64,000 nt of DNA, from the NCBI RefSeq assembly GCF_004359985.1, contig NZ_SMRO01000001.1, positions 682,001 through 746,000 on the forward strand. Direction: 5' to 3'. The notes under the pieces are model-generated. The model did no database searches, was not told the origin of the DNA, and saw only the letters and a list, made by a program, of their open reading frames with translations. Below, in pieces: positions 28,168-35,631 of the stretch. The translations under genes were made by a program, and so were the position numbers. Numbering within the stretch: position 1 is the first letter of the stretch; each line of letters begins with the position of its first letter. The DNA is from Paraburkholderia flava. GTDB taxonomy: Bacteria; Pseudomonadota; Gammaproteobacteria; Burkholderiales; Burkholderiaceae.

Positions 28168-28486
28168 TGTACAGCGTGTCGTCCAGCTGTTTGAGCTGGC
28201 CGTCTCGTTGCGCGTGATCAAGCTGCTGAACCACCTGGGCGCGCGTGAGGCCGGCGCCCGACGAAGTGGAGCCGGCATACGAGCCGCCGACGTCGTTCGT
28301 GCCGACCGGCGTCGCTGCGACGGGCTGGGTCTGCTGCATCTGTTGCATGGGCTGGGAGGAATCGGATGCGTCCTGCGCGTGAGCAACGCCGGTGCCGGCG
28401 ACGGCAACGAATGCGGCAAGCGCGGCGAACGACGCGCGCACGGATGGGCGCGAGGCGGTTGAGGCAGCGTTAAGCAATCGGTTCAT
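28154..28486 (-). CDS. DUF4148 secreted small protein
   Basis: A 110-residue exported protein. The signal peptide ends near AGTGVAHA, residue 37. A low-complexity Gln/Met-rich stretch (QPMQQMQQTQPV) follows, and the C-terminus has the DUF4148 signature LTRAQVVQQLDHAQRDGQL. The family is abundant in Burkholderia and its function is unknown. AGGAG lies 8 bp before the ATG. It stands alone, divergent from the next gene, and a stop-codon duplication marks its 3' end. Confidence 0.85.
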   Translation of the reverse strand: MNRLLNAASTASRPSVRASFAALAAFVAVAGTGVAHAQDASDSSQPMQQMQQTQPVAATPVGTNDVGGSYAGSTSSGAGLTRAQVVQQLDHAQRDGQLKQLDDTLYKGGQ

Positions 28487-28903
28487 GATGCGGCTCCTGG
28501 AAGACGAGACGATAGAGAGAGGCGGGAAAACTCGAGTACGGCGATCCGCGCTGGAAAAAGCGATGCAACAGACGATCGCAGTACGGAGCGGAGTCTAGGC
28601 GGCACACCGTGGCCCGTTGCTGGCGAAACGATGGCGCTTTTGCCATTAATGGTCGGGGAAACCCTTGTATGGCGCGTGGCCGGGAGCGGAGCCGAAGCGT
28701 GCGCGCCGAACTGCGGCAGGAAAACCTCGGTAATCGGGAAATTAGCGCGGCCGCGCTCCCCTTACACTGCGTGTCATTGCAACTGCTGCAAAGTTCGTCG
28801 CGACGTCAATTGCGAGGTTGCAATTTACGAAATTTGGACTACATTTTTGTCATACAAAACGACGATTTCTGTCGGCCAATTTAAAGAAATCTACGGGGGC
28901 GTC
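28487..28903. other. 417-bp divergent intergenic region with candidate promoter
   Basis: No gene supported. The half near 28790-28900 is AT-rich for this genome. A possible sigma-70 promoter faces right: TTGCAA (28818-28823), 16 bp, TACATT (28840-28845), about 60 bp before the small ORF at 28904. The left part would hold the DUF4148 promoter. Confidence 0.4.
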
Positions 28904-29176
28904 ATGATTACTTTCCTCGATTACGAGATCGCGCACATCGGCAGAGTCATGCGGCCTTCGCTGGTCGGCGACCTGGCCGGGCCGATCCTCCCGTCGAGCT
29001 ACTGGCGTCGCAGACTGCATCAGATCCTGACCCGCGACCATCTGACCAAGGGCCAACTGGTCGCAGTCGACGGCATGCTGCTCGAACTCGACGAATTCGA
29101 CCGGACTTCGGCGCTGCCCGCGCATCCGGCCGCCCATTCACCGGACACCGACACGCCGCGCGTTCACCACGTCTGA
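28904..29176 (+). CDS. Small hypothetical protein, 90 residues
   Basis: I do not recognise a named family. The protein begins MITFLDYEIAHIGRVMRPSL, has no signal peptide or membrane segment, and contains a charged core (YWRRRLHQILTRDHLTKGQL) followed by a His/Pro-rich tail. I place the start at ATG 28904, with a G-rich ACGGGGG shortly upstream and an AT-rich promoter-like region before it; the frame is open for 91 more codons upstream but those look non-coding. A strong hairpin follows 43 bp after the stop, which supports an independent transcript. Probably a lineage-specific cytoplasmic protein. Confidence 0.6.
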   Translation: MITFLDYEIAHIGRVMRPSLVGDLAGPILPSSYWRRRLHQILTRDHLTKGQLVAVDGMLLELDEFDRTSALPAHPAAHSPDTDTPRVHHV

Positions 29177-29219
29177 GCGCTCGATCCCTGCGCGATCGAG
29201 GCACTCGCGCCATGCAATG

Positions 29220-29245
29220 CCGTGCGGTTCTCGCGAACCGCACGG
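29220..29245 (+). terminator. Strong stem-loop, probable terminator of the 28904 gene
   Basis: CCGTGCGGTTC (29220-29230), loop TCGC, then the exact complement GAACCGCACGG (29235-29245), followed by TTCCTTGT. Eleven perfect base pairs with a four-base loop and a partly T-rich tail 43 bp after a stop codon fit an intrinsic terminator. Confidence 0.6.
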
Positions 29246-29633
29246 TTCCTTGTCGATAACCCTCCTGTTCTTTTCCGGCTAGCCGCCACGGATCGCTGGA
29301 ACGGCTCGCCGTAACGGCTTTCGCCCGCCTTGCCATCCGGCTTTCCATCCCTTTCCAGTGCGCCGCGGATATTACCGGCAGGTAACTTTTCGTTCGCCAT
29401 CCTGCACATCTTTCGCCACGCGGAAAACGTTGTCGCGACGGGCTGTACGCGCGTCGCTCACCGTCTCGTGCCGCGCGGCGCCACGCATCGCGTAATGCAC
29501 TGAAAAAATCGCGCGAGTCCCCGTAATTGAGTTGCGATCACGCCTGGCATAGCGTTCAGCCATACCGGAGAGCAGCGCTTTGCTCCGGGAGTGTCGGCAT
29601 TCGCGTTGCCGTCGTTTCGTTGTGGAGATACGT
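29246..29633. other. 388-bp gap upstream of secreted Tyr/Pro-rich protein
   Basis: No gene supported. It should contain the promoter and leader of the 29634 gene. An imperfect hairpin (CCGGAGAGCA near 29561 pairing with TGCTCCGG near 29578) lies about 50 bp before the GTG start and could shape the leader RNA. Nothing else stands out. Confidence 0.4.
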
Positions 29634-29999
29634 GTGAAAAAACTCAATGTCGTGCTCGGCCTGTCTGTCGCGGCCGTGGCCATCTGCGCGAGCGGCGTCG
29701 CCCAGGCTGCGCGCGTGGGCGTGTACATCGGCGGCGGCGGTGGCTACTACCCGTGGGCGCCGTACTACTACCCGCCCTATCCGCCGGTTGTTGCCGTGCC
29801 CGTGCCGGTCCCCGCACCGGAGCCGCAGGAATACGTCGAGCAGGGGCAACCCGGCGCGACCACCGCCGACGGCGAACCCGCGCAGACCGCCGGCACCTGG
29901 TACTACTGCGACGCGACGAAGACGTACTACCCGTACGCGAAAGAATGCCGCTCGGGCTGGCGACCAGTACCCGCTCAGCCGCCCGCGCCGAACAACTGA
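29634..29999 (+). CDS. Secreted Gly/Tyr/Pro-rich small protein
   Basis: A 121-residue exported protein. The start is GTG at 29634 with GGAGA at 7 bp; it gives a clean signal peptide (MKKLNVVLGLSVAAVAICAS when read with Met) with cleavage near AQA. The mature part begins ARVGVYIGGGGGYYPWAP and has repeated Tyr-Pro clusters and a VPVPVPAPEP segment, then a Cys-containing C-terminus (YYCDATKTYYPYAKECRSGW). Proteins of this make-up are common envelope proteins of unknown role in Burkholderia. Two Cys could form a disulphide in the periplasm. Confidence 0.75.
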   Translation: MKKLNVVLGLSVAAVAICASGVAQAARVGVYIGGGGGYYPWAPYYYPPYPPVVAVPVPVPAPEPQEYVEQGQPGATTADGEPAQTAGTWYYCDATKTYYPYAKECRSGWRPVPAQPPAPNN

Positions 30000-30049
30000 A
30001 CATCGCTTGAACGATTCATTCGTAACGGAAATCCGCAAGGTACAAGCTC

Positions 30050-30577
30050 ATGAAATTTTCCAGGTTTGCTCTCGTCGCCGCGCTTGCGTCGAGCGGACTG
30101 CTCGGCGCGTGCGCGATCGTGCCGACCGGTCCGAGCGTGATGGCGCTGCCGGGCACCGGCAAGACGTTCGATCAGTTCCGCGCCGACGACGGTTCGTGCC
30201 GCCAGTTCGCGTTCAACCAGGTCGGCGGTGTGTCGACCAATCAGGCAGCGACGGCGAGTGCGCTCGGCAGTGCAGCTGTGGGTACCGCGATTGGTGCGGC
30301 GGCCGGTGCGGCGTTCAACGGCGGCGCAGGGGCAGCGGTCGGTGCGGGTGCCGGTCTGCTCGCGGGCAGCGTGTTCGGTGCAGGCGCCGCGCAAGGCTCC
30401 GCGTACGACGTGCAGCAGCGCTACGACTATGCGTACCTGCAGTGCATGTACGCGTCGGGCGATCGCATCCCGGTGTCGGGTCGCATGCGCACGATGCAGT
30501 CGTCGTCGGGCTACGTGAATACGCCACCGCCTCCGCCGCCGGGTTCGCCGCCGCCTCCTCCGCCGGGAGCGTACTGA
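30050..30577 (+). CDS. Glycine-zipper lipoprotein with polyproline tail
   Basis: A 175-residue lipoprotein: signal peptide with lipobox LLGAC (Cys 21), a short conserved region with Cys (DDGSCRQFAFNQVGG), then a glycine-zipper stretch (GTAIGAAAGAAFNGGAGAAV) that could insert in or pack against a membrane, a YDYAYLQCMYASG block and a C-terminal PPPPPPGSPPPPPPG tail. Such YMGG-type envelope lipoproteins are widespread in Burkholderiales and have no assigned function. It follows the previous secreted protein by 50 bp and may share its transcript. Confidence 0.82.
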   Translation: MKFSRFALVAALASSGLLGACAIVPTGPSVMALPGTGKTFDQFRADDGSCRQFAFNQVGGVSTNQAATASALGSAAVGTAIGAAAGAAFNGGAGAAVGAGAGLLAGSVFGAGAAQGSAYDVQQRYDYAYLQCMYASGDRIPVSGRMRTMQSSSGYVNTPPPPPPGSPPPPPPGAY

Positions 30578-30635
30578 GCGTTCAGGTGCATGCTGTCGCC
30601 CGGGTCAGCGTGCACCGTTTCCACGAAGGCGGGAC

Positions 30636-31595
30636 TCAGGACCCAGTCGTGATTTCCAGCGCATCCCGCAGCGTGTGAGGTTGTCGCCCGGGCATCATGC
30701 CGACAACAAAGTCGATGAATGCCCGGACCTTGGCCGGGACGTGGCTCCGGCTGGGGTAGTAGACGTAAAGAGGAAACGTCTCGTCAGGCCAGTCCGTCAA
30801 GATGGGTTCCAGTGTGCCCGCCCGCAGATGCGCGTCGATGCCCAGATCGATCACCTGAGCGATCCCGTAGCCTGCAAGACAGGTCCCGATTTTGGTTCCC
30901 GCATCCGTGACTGTCAGATTGCCGCTCACGGCCACCTTCACCTTCTCGTCGCCTCGCCAGAACTCCCACTCGAAGGGTCGGCCGGTCGCTGGATCGATGG
31001 CCTGAATGCATTCATGGCCATCGTCGACCAGATCGTTCGGCGACCTGGGTCGACCGCGTCGCTGCAGATAAGACGGCGCGGCAACGGTCAGCACTCGCGG
31101 GCTGTATAGCCGGCGACACACCAGGCTTGAAATGGACGGCGACCCAAACCGTATCGCGAGATCGAACCCGTCGCTCACCAGGTCCGAGAGGCCATTCCTG
31201 GTCTCAAGCTTCAGTTGAAGCGCAGGATGGTCTCTCATGAACTGGGCGAGCTCCGGCGCCAGTACGAGGTCGGCGAATCGCGCATCGCACGCAACCCGCA
31301 GCGTGCCGTCGACGACCGAAGTCTCGCCTGACGCATCGAGCGTCGCCTCTTCGATTCCCTGGAGTAGCGGCAGCACTTTCGACAACAGCGCATGCCCGGC
31401 GTCGGTCACTTCAACGTGTCGGCTCGTGCGCTGCACGAGCTTCGCGTGCAGACGGTCCTCGAGTCGCTGGATGGCACGACTCACCGCAGGCTGAGTCTTG
31501 CCCAGACGAGAAGCAGCCCGACCGAAGCTGCCGGATTCGGCGACCGCAGCCAGCACGAGCAAGCCGCCGACAAGCCCTCCATCGAGGTCATCCAT
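30636..31595 (-). CDS. LysR-family transcriptional regulator
   Basis: A 319-residue LysR protein. The DNA-binding domain spans about residues 10-68 (LAAVAESGSFGRAASRLGKT and PAVSRAIQRLEDRLHAKL); the effector domain runs to near 300 and ends PSRSHVPAKVRAFIDFVVG. It is divergent from the NTF2-like gene with 103 bp between starts; a GAGGA-AA-TCCTC inverted repeat at 31650-31661 lies in that gap. It probably controls that gene. Confidence 0.92.
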   Translation of the reverse strand: MDDLDGGLVGGLLVLAAVAESGSFGRAASRLGKTQPAVSRAIQRLEDRLHAKLVQRTSRHVEVTDAGHALLSKVLPLLQGIEEATLDASGETSVVDGTLRVACDARFADLVLAPELAQFMRDHPALQLKLETRNGLSDLVSDGFDLAIRFGSPSISSLVCRRLYSPRVLTVAAPSYLQRRGRPRSPNDLVDDGHECIQAIDPATGRPFEWEFWRGDEKVKVAVSGNLTVTDAGTKIGTCLAGYGIAQVIDLGIDAHLRAGTLEPILTDWPDETFPLYVYYPSRSHVPAKVRAFIDFVVGMMPGRQPHTLRDALEITTGS

Positions 31596-31698
31596 GATCT
31601 ATGTGTTCCGGTAATGGCAGCGATAACCGACTCGCCGTAGCCGATGGCAGAGGAAATCCTCACTATACGGATCGATCAACCATCGAGGAAACCCGGCA

Positions 31699-32097
31699 AT
31701 GACACAGACCCAAACCCCGACCCAGACCCAGACCCAGGCCGTCGCCGCCTTGATCGACGACTATTTCAATCTGGCCTATGAGCCGAAGAGCCGCGACTTC
31801 GGCAAGGTCTTTCATCCGGTCTGCGTTGTCCAGTGGCTGGATGAAGGCCGGCTGAACACGCTATCGTCACCGGACTACGCGGCGCTCATCAACGACAGGC
31901 CAAGCCCCCGATCGACCGACTCGCCGAGAGACGAAGCGATCCTGTCCATCGAAAACATCTCGGACAGTCTTTCCACCGCCACCGCGAGGGTGCGGATCGG
32001 CAAGAAGCTGTTCAACGATCACCTGGTCATGCACAAGGTGGATGGCAACTGGCTGATCACGGTGAAGGCTTCTTTTATCGCGCGCACCTTCGACTGA
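31699..32097 (+). CDS. NTF2-like / putative lumazine-binding small protein
   Basis: A 132-residue cytoplasmic protein. A Thr-Gln repeat (TQTQTPTQTQTQ) opens it, then an NTF2/SnoaL-like cone fold is suggested by AVAALIDDYFNLAYEPKSRD, FHPVCVVQWLDEGRLNTL and the C-terminal HKVDGNWLITVKASFIARTF. Such proteins are small enzymes or ligand binders and are often the target gene of a divergent LysR regulator. GAGGAA lies upstream of ATG 31699. No substrate can be inferred. Confidence 0.78.
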   Translation: MTQTQTPTQTQTQAVAALIDDYFNLAYEPKSRDFGKVFHPVCVVQWLDEGRLNTLSSPDYAALINDRPSPRSTDSPRDEAILSIENISDSLSTATARVRIGKKLFNDHLVMHKVDGNWLITVKASFIARTFD

Positions 32098-32237
32098 AGC
32101 GCGGGCGGTTGCCGTTCAACATGGATTGGCCAGACGCAACACACACGCTACGGCTTTCACTTCGGTAAACCTCCACCCACCGCCACCGCCGCGGATGGAG
32201 CGAATTTTTAAACTGCACGCAGCCACCGTGCGTCACA

Positions 32238-32253
32238 CGAAAAATATTTTTCG
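32238..32253. promoter_or_regulatory. Perfect 16-bp AT-core palindrome
   Basis: CGAAAAATATTTTTCG is its own reverse complement, in DNA that is otherwise very GC-rich. Its centre lies exactly 30 bp from the centre of the next palindrome, about three helical turns, so proteins on both would sit on one DNA face. Confidence 0.5.
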
Positions 32254-32268
32254 CACGACGGCCCCCGT

Positions 32269-32282
32269 CAAACACGTGTTTG
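32269..32282. promoter_or_regulatory. Perfect 14-bp palindrome with CACGTG core
   Basis: CAAACACGTGTTTG is a perfect palindrome, 15 bp after the end of the preceding one. No known operator family is recognised. Confidence 0.5.
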
Positions 32283-32330
32283 GTTCAAACGCCTGATTTC
32301 GGGTAAACACGCAGCGCCGCGCCGCCCCAT

Positions 32331-32347
32331 CGGCCCGGCCGTTTTTT
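32331..32347 (+). terminator. Weak intrinsic-terminator-like element
   Basis: CGGC-CCG-GCCG hairpin directly followed by six T. The stem is only four to five pairs, so termination strength is doubtful. It could end a small transcript starting near the palindromes or read-through from the NTF2-like gene. Confidence 0.3.
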
Positions 32348-32573
32348 ATCTCAAACGCATCGTGCGACGACCGCCCCACCTGCGCTCCCTTCAAGCGCGG
32401 GCAAACGATTGCGACGCTTCCTAAAGTTTCCCGCCGCCGCTCCGTAGACGCATTCACGCCGCCCGTTCCGCGCGCTTGAAACACGATGCGAGCGGCCGGG
32501 TACAGGCGTCCCTGTTTATCGTCCGCGCACGCTCTCCGGTTTGCGCCGACGCACTCACCGCGAAGGAATTCAC

Positions 32574-33032
32574 TTGAAACCGCTGCTTCATACAGGCATT
32601 GCTCACGCAATGCTCGGGGCACTTTTTGTCCTCTCGCTACCCGCCCACGCAACGCTCGGTGCTGGCATCACCAGCGTCGGTACCGGCCAGGTCCGCATGC
32701 ACGCGTTGTCGCAGAGCGAATCCAGCGCGGCCGGCTACACCGTGCACACGATCACGCTCGCGTCCGGCACCGTCGTGCGCGAATACGTCGCGGCCAGCGG
32801 CATCGTCTTCGGTGTCGCGTGGGAAGGTCCGACGCTGCCGGATCTGAAGGAGACGCTCGGCACGTCGTTCGATCGCTACGTCGCAGCCAACGCGACGCGA
32901 CGCGCGACGCCGCTCGCAGTATCGAGCGACGACCTGGTCGTGTTTTCCGCCGGTCATCTGCGCGCGTTCTCCGGGCGCGCGTACCTGCCGCACGTGATCC
33001 CGGCCGGCGTCGACGCCAGCGTCATTCAATAA
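32574..33032 (+). CDS. DUF2844 secreted protein
   Basis: A 152-residue exported protein with start TTG at 32574, chosen because AAGGA sits six bases upstream and the reading then begins with a signal peptide (KPLLHTGIAHAMLGALFVLS, cleavage near AHA). The mature part starts TLGAGITSVG and contains YTVHTITLASGTVVREYV and VFGVAWEGPTLPDL, the DUF2844 pattern. In Burkholderia this family sits directly before a DUF3443 gene, as here (10 bp gap). Function is unknown; both products are envelope-directed and may act together. Confidence 0.85.
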   Translation: MKPLLHTGIAHAMLGALFVLSLPAHATLGAGITSVGTGQVRMHALSQSESSAAGYTVHTITLASGTVVREYVAASGIVFGVAWEGPTLPDLKETLGTSFDRYVAANATRRATPLAVSSDDLVVFSAGHLRAFSGRAYLPHVIPAGVDASVIQ

Positions 33033-33042
33033 CGGAGCGCTC

Positions 33043-34326
33043 ATGAGCCATTCACAGTTGCACGGCAAGCGCCGTTTTTCCGGCCTGCTTTCAGGGCTGT
33101 CGATCGTACTGGTTTCGCTGTGCGTTACCGCATGCGGTGGTGGCGGCGGTGGTAGCGGCGGCAGCAGCACCACGGCCAACTCCTCATCGCCGACGCAGAC
33201 GACCAACACATCGCCCCCCGCGCAGACGCTGGCCGCGAATGCTGCTGCGGTCACCGTCGATGCAGGCGTCAACGGTGTGCCGAACATGCCGTTCGTCAGC
33301 GTGACGGTGTGCGCGCCAGGCACGACGCAGTGTCAGACGATCGATCACGTGCTGGTCGATACCGGTTCGTGGGGGTTGCGCGTGTTCGCGTCGCAATTGC
33401 CGACATCGGTCGCGCTGCCGCAGGAGAAGAACGGCTCGGGCAGCGCGCTCGCCGAATGCATGCAGTTCTTCGACGGCTATACGTGGGGGCCCGTGCGGAT
33501 CGCCGACGTGCAGATCGGCGGAGAGAAGGCCGCGTCGTTGCCGGTGCAGGTGATCGATCCGGGCTACGCATCGTTGCCGACCGACTGCGCGAACGTCGGC
33601 GCATCGCGCAACACGGCGAGCGCGCTCGGCGCGAACGGGATTCTCGGCATCGGCGTGTTCAAGCACGACTGCGGTTTCAACTGCACGCAGCAGGCGTTGC
33701 CGGCGACGTACTACACGTGCAACGGTTCGAACTGCACGTCGACCGCGCTCGAAGAAGCGCTGCAGGTCGCGAACCCGGTGCCGTACTTCACGACCGATAA
33801 CAACGGCTCGCTGCTCATGCTACCAGCCGTCGCGGACGCCGCGAAAACGCTGTCCGGCCAGCTCGTGTTCGGCATCGGCACGCAGAGCAACAACGGACTC
33901 GGCAACGCACAGGTGATCGGTGTGAGCCCCGCGAACGGCACGTTCACGACCGTGCAGAACGGCACGACGTACGGGAAGAGCATCGTCGACAGCGGCTCGA
34001 CCGGCCTCTTCTTCCAGACCGGTGCGCTGCCTGTGTGTTCGAGTCCGAACAACGCGTACTACTGCCCGTCGTCGACGCAGCAGTTGAGCGCGATGATCCA
34101 GGGCGTCAACGGCGTGAACAGCGCGGTGTCGTTCAGCGTCGGCAATGCGGTCGCTCTCGTGCAGACCTTTGGCAACGACTCGGCGATGCCGCTGTTCGCG
34201 GGTCCTGCGTTCGTGACGTCGACGGTGTTCGACTGGGGACTGCCGTTCTTCTACGGCCGCACGGTGTACGCCGCGATCGAACAGCAGCCGACGCCCGGCG
34301 GCACCGGGCCGTACGTCGCGTACTGA
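33043..34326 (+). CDS. DUF3443 lipoprotein with paired pepsin-like DTG/DSG motifs
   Basis: A 427-residue lipoprotein. Lipobox-like SLCVTAC gives Cys 31, then a Gly/Ser/Thr linker to about residue 65. The body has two motifs typical of pepsin-fold aspartic peptidases: HVLVDTGSWGLRV (DTG at 106-108) and KSIVDSGSTGLFF (DSG at 316-318), spaced as the two lobes of a bilobal enzyme would be. Several Cys (GFNCTQQ, YTCNGSNC) could form disulphides. GGAG precedes ATG 33043 and the gene follows DUF2844 by 10 bp. The family has no assigned function that I know; peptidase activity is an inference from these motifs. Confidence 0.85.
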   Translation: MSHSQLHGKRRFSGLLSGLSIVLVSLCVTACGGGGGGSGGSSTTANSSSPTQTTNTSPPAQTLAANAAAVTVDAGVNGVPNMPFVSVTVCAPGTTQCQTIDHVLVDTGSWGLRVFASQLPTSVALPQEKNGSGSALAECMQFFDGYTWGPVRIADVQIGGEKAASLPVQVIDPGYASLPTDCANVGASRNTASALGANGILGIGVFKHDCGFNCTQQALPATYYTCNGSNCTSTALEEALQVANPVPYFTTDNNGSLLMLPAVADAAKTLSGQLVFGIGTQSNNGLGNAQVIGVSPANGTFTTVQNGTTYGKSIVDSGSTGLFFQTGALPVCSSPNNAYYCPSSTQQLSAMIQGVNGVNSAVSFSVGNAVALVQTFGNDSAMPLFAGPAFVTSTVFDWGLPFFYGRTVYAAIEQQPTPGGTGPYVAY

Positions 34327-34346
34327 GCAGGGTCGCGCGGCACACG

Positions 34347-35258
34347 TCAGACGTACGCGTGTTCGCGCATCCACTTCGTCATGATCCACTTGTCGCCTTC
34401 GCGGACCGGTGCGCCACCGTGCAGCGTCAGTGGATCGAGTTGCCTGTCGCTGTTCATGTACGAGAAGTAGACGCCGCCGCCCTGCTTCGCGACGACCGAC
34501 ATGCCCGCGTCGGGGAAAATCGTTTCGCCGCCGCCGGGCACATCGTTCAGATACAGGATCAGCGTCGCGACACGCTGGCCGCCGCGTGAGGTGTGCTTCG
34601 TGCTGCCGGCCTGATCGGGCGGAAAGTAATCGAAGTGCGGCCGGTATTCGCCGCCGCCGTTGTAGTGCAGGATCTGGAAGCCCTCGCCGTTCTCGAGCGG
34701 CCAGTTCATCAGCTCGGCGACACGCTGGTCGAGCGCGGCGATGAACGGATCTTCGCAGCGCTGGAACCAGATGCCTTCGCTGGTGCGGTTCTGGATCACG
34801 TCTTCGCTACCGTCGACGACGTTCACCGTCGTCGAGCGTTTCAGCCGGTGGCGTGACCGTTCCATCAACTCGTGGCACTCGTCGGCGCTCAGCACGTCGC
34901 CGAAGACGACGATCTGCGGACGCTCGCAACGCATCAACACCTTGACGTCGCGGCCGCCGGCGCGCACCACGTTGCCGGCGGGCACGGGGCATGGATCGTA
35001 GCGATAGGGGGTTGATGCGCTGGTTGAGTCTGCTGGTGCCGGCTGCGTTGCTGCTGCGACGGTGCCGACGGTTGCGTCCGTTGCCGCAGTTGCCGCGGTT
35101 GCAACAGGTTTGCCCAGCACGATCTGTTTGACTGTGTCGCGGGCCATGTCGCGCCCGAAGCCGGAAGCGACCATCGCGTCGATCATCGATTCGGCGCTGC
35201 AGCCTCGTTCTACATTGGTGGTCAGCCAGTCCTGCCAGGACCGGTCAAGTATCGGCAT
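34347..35258 (-). CDS. 2-oxoglutarate/Fe(II) oxygenase, prolyl 4-hydroxylase-like
   Basis: A 303-residue cytoplasmic enzyme. The C-terminal P4Hc domain has iron ligands His 208 and Asp 210 (RPHFDYFPP) and His 280 (LTLHGG), with 2-oxoglutarate-binding Lys 290 (EGDKWIMTKW). The N-terminal 50 residues form a small helical domain of the kind found in bacterial P4H-like proteins, joined by an Ala/Thr-rich linker (residues 52-82). I start it at ATG 35258 (MPILDRSWQDWL); the frame is open upstream. Substrate unknown; free or peptidyl proline are options. Confidence 0.88.
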   Translation of the reverse strand: MPILDRSWQDWLTTNVERGCSAESMIDAMVASGFGRDMARDTVKQIVLGKPVATAATAATDATVGTVAAATQPAPADSTSASTPYRYDPCPVPAGNVVRAGGRDVKVLMRCERPQIVVFGDVLSADECHELMERSRHRLKRSTTVNVVDGSEDVIQNRTSEGIWFQRCEDPFIAALDQRVAELMNWPLENGEGFQILHYNGGGEYRPHFDYFPPDQAGSTKHTSRGGQRVATLILYLNDVPGGGETIFPDAGMSVVAKQGGGVYFSYMNSDRQLDPLTLHGGAPVREGDKWIMTKWMREHAYV

Positions 35259-35631
35259 GATTGTCTCGTTCTGTTCGTCGTGAAAGCGGGAGCTGCGCGA
35301 CCGGCTCGTTCCGGCCTCCCATCGGACAACATGCACATCTTGTGCCATCTTTGGGCGTTGTGGCAATGACGCGTGTGGGGCCGCTGCGGGGGCGTGGGCG
35401 GTTGGGTGGCGTGGGGGGGTGTGCCGCGAATGTGGCGGGATGGCCTCGCGCGTTACGTATCGTGCGGAGGCGTGTTACGGAAACAAGGACGCACGCTAGA
35501 TGGGCCGCATGAGCCACACAGGCAGCACGGGGGCGAAGCAGTCAGGCCTGCGTCGGGCGAGTGAACGTTGCGGCCGCGACATCGACGACGAAAGAGAAAG
35601 CGCCGACCTCGCCATCATCCGCCCCACCCAC
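35259..35631. other. 373-bp gap with a G-run tract
   Basis: No gene supported; open frames here are GC shadows. It lies upstream of the P4H-like gene and downstream of the hydrolase gene, so it should hold the P4H promoter. The main feature is the G-rich tract listed next. Confidence 0.45.
35377..35419 (+). other. Canonical G-quadruplex motif
   Basis: Five G-runs (4, 5, 3, 3 and 7 G) with loops of 7, 3, 5 and 6 bases on the plus strand, about 120 bp upstream of the P4H-like start codon, on the template strand of that gene. Confidence 0.6.

Larger units (their letters stand above)
32098..32573. other. 476-bp intergenic region with two perfect palindromes and a terminator-like element
   Basis: No protein gene supported. 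Between 32238 and 32347 it holds two perfect palindromes and a short GC hairpin with six T, listed separately. These could bound a small transcript of roughly 90-100 nt or form operators for the DUF2844-DUF3443 genes 290 bp downstream. The rest shows no evident structure. Confidence 0.45.

Noticed and set aside
29164..29409. Small minus-strand ORFs around the 29.2 kb hairpin
   Set aside because: They cross the strong stem-loop, lack ribosome sites and match no family; the stretch is better read as terminator and leader.
30528..30577. Proline-codon repeats (CCGCCG...) at the end of the glycine-zipper lipoprotein as a possible CRISPR or VNTR
   Set aside because: They are simply codons for the polyproline tail of the lipoprotein; units are too short and lack spacers.
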